Origin: Bacteroides sp.
GTDB taxonomy: Bacteria > Bacillota > Clostridia > Oscillospirales > Acutalibacteraceae
DNA length: 64,000 nucleotides
Assembly: GCA_023665085.1 (NCBI GenBank)
Contig: JAMPEQ010000001.1
Location: forward strand, 186,001-250,000
Reading direction: 5' to 3'
Of the stretch, positions 63,617 to 64,000 are shown in pieces. Both the position numbers and the translations under genes were made by a program. Within the stretch, counting starts at the first letter, position 1; every line of letters starts with the position of its first letter. The notes below the pieces were generated by a model. That model did no database searches and was not told the origin of the DNA. It saw only the letters and a list, made by a program, of their open reading frames with translations.

Positions 63617-64000
63617 TTATATAAAATTGATTACTATTCCCGCAATTCCTATAATTGCTCCGACAACACCTACTACTATGCCCCATTTGCCAATAGCTGC
63701 ATCTTTTGTACTTTTATGCTTTGCTATTTCTAAATTATCCAATGAATCTTCAATATATTTATGAAGATCATAATAATTGTTATAAGCATCTTCATATTTT
63801 TCATATAAAAGTTCTTCTTCCGAATCAGGTTCTAATTCATACGACTTTGCGATAATTAATGACTCTGTAGCTTTTTTACGCATTTTAGATAAGTTGGCAA
63901 TAAATTCACCATTATCTACAATAGACATATCAGTACCTTTATACATTGAATTAAAAACATTATACTGATCATCAAAACTTAAACAGCAGTATTTAAAGCC
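63617..64000 (-). CDS. Membrane-tailed hypothetical protein, 5' end cut by the window edge
   Basis: The frame is open to base 64000 without a stop, and codons upstream of the first Met at 63946 (GFKYCCLSFDDQYNVFNSMY) look coding, so the true start is probably outside the window. Visible part: a helical charged region (KYEDAYNNYYDLHKYIEDSL) and a C-terminal membrane helix (IVVGVVGAIIGIAGIVINFI). Tail-anchored protein of unknown function. Confidence 0.7.
   Translation of the reverse strand, partial: GFKYCCLSFDDQYNVFNSMYKGTDMSIVDNGEFIANLSKMRKKATESLIIAKSYELEPDSEEELLYEKYEDAYNNYYDLHKYIEDSLDNLEIAKHKSTKDAAIGKWGIVVGVVGAIIGIAGIVINFI

Larger units (their letters stand above)
25500..64000. mobile_element. 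Tn1549-like integrative and conjugative element, left end and most of the body
   Basis: An integrase, excisionase-like gene, relaxase, coupling protein, PcfB, Maff2, TrbL-like, PrgI and VirB4 proteins, and an NlpC/P60 hydrolase appear in the order typical of Tn1549/CTn elements of Clostridia. Cargo: an agr quorum-sensing locus with a secreted Rhs operon, a Fic gene, and a uS9-fusion block. Cargo genes are more A/T-rich than the flanking chromosome. The left boundary is approximate and the right end is not in the window. Confidence 0.88.

Overview
The window is low-GC Firmicutes DNA. T-box control of pheST, an IreB-type gene, an OadB/OadG sodium-pump pair and a Tn1549-like conjugative element all fit a gut Clostridia lineage, most likely Ruminococcus-like Oscillospiraceae (inference; no rRNA gene is present to confirm it). 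About 1-25300 is host chromosome and about 25500 to the right edge is one integrative and conjugative element (ICE) whose far end lies outside the window.

Chromosomal part: NAD synthetase (cut by the left edge), an aldose-epimerase-like enzyme, an acidic unknown protein, the PcrA helicase, OadB/OadG, pheST behind a T-box, ireB with a small unknown gene, the complete F1Fo ATP synthase operon, proS, galE, a decayed MATE pump gene and an ABC exporter pair. The ATP synthase operon is notable: there is no separate delta gene, because delta is fused in frame to the N-terminus of alpha.

ICE, left part: tyrosine integrase, excisionase-like protein, an orphan MazF-family gene behind about 500 nt of structured non-coding DNA, and a sigma-region-4-like regulator. 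Next comes a complete agr-type quorum-sensing locus (agrD and agrB plus an XRE gene on the minus strand; a second XRE gene, agrA and agrC on the plus strand). It is followed by a plus-strand secreted operon: a 2219-residue Rhs/YD-repeat protein, a 64-residue two-TM protein that is a candidate immunity factor, a subtilisin-like protease with leucine-rich repeats, a 40-residue peptide and two lipoproteins. The agrD promoter and the Rhs promoter carry the same pair of direct repeats, 21 bp apart, at the same distance from the -35 box, so the AgrA-like regulator probably drives both units.

ICE, right part: the transfer genes run on the minus strand from the right edge to 43835 (DUF3848, Toprim, DUF3846, DUF3789, MobC, relaxase, PcfB, LtrC/ArdC-like, coupling protein, Maff2, TrbL-like, PrgI, VirB4, Fic, sortase B, PAPS-reductase-like, NlpC/P60-like hydrolase). 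A Phd/RelE toxin-antitoxin pair sits on the plus strand. A roughly 3-kb cargo block interrupts the transfer operon between Maff2 and the TrbL-like gene. It encodes an unrecognised 255-residue protein, a full-length ribosomal protein uS9 carrying a novel 128-residue N-terminal domain, and a divergent HTH protein with a large sensor-like domain. This self-contained module, with its own promoters and a terminator at each side, is the best candidate here for an undescribed system.
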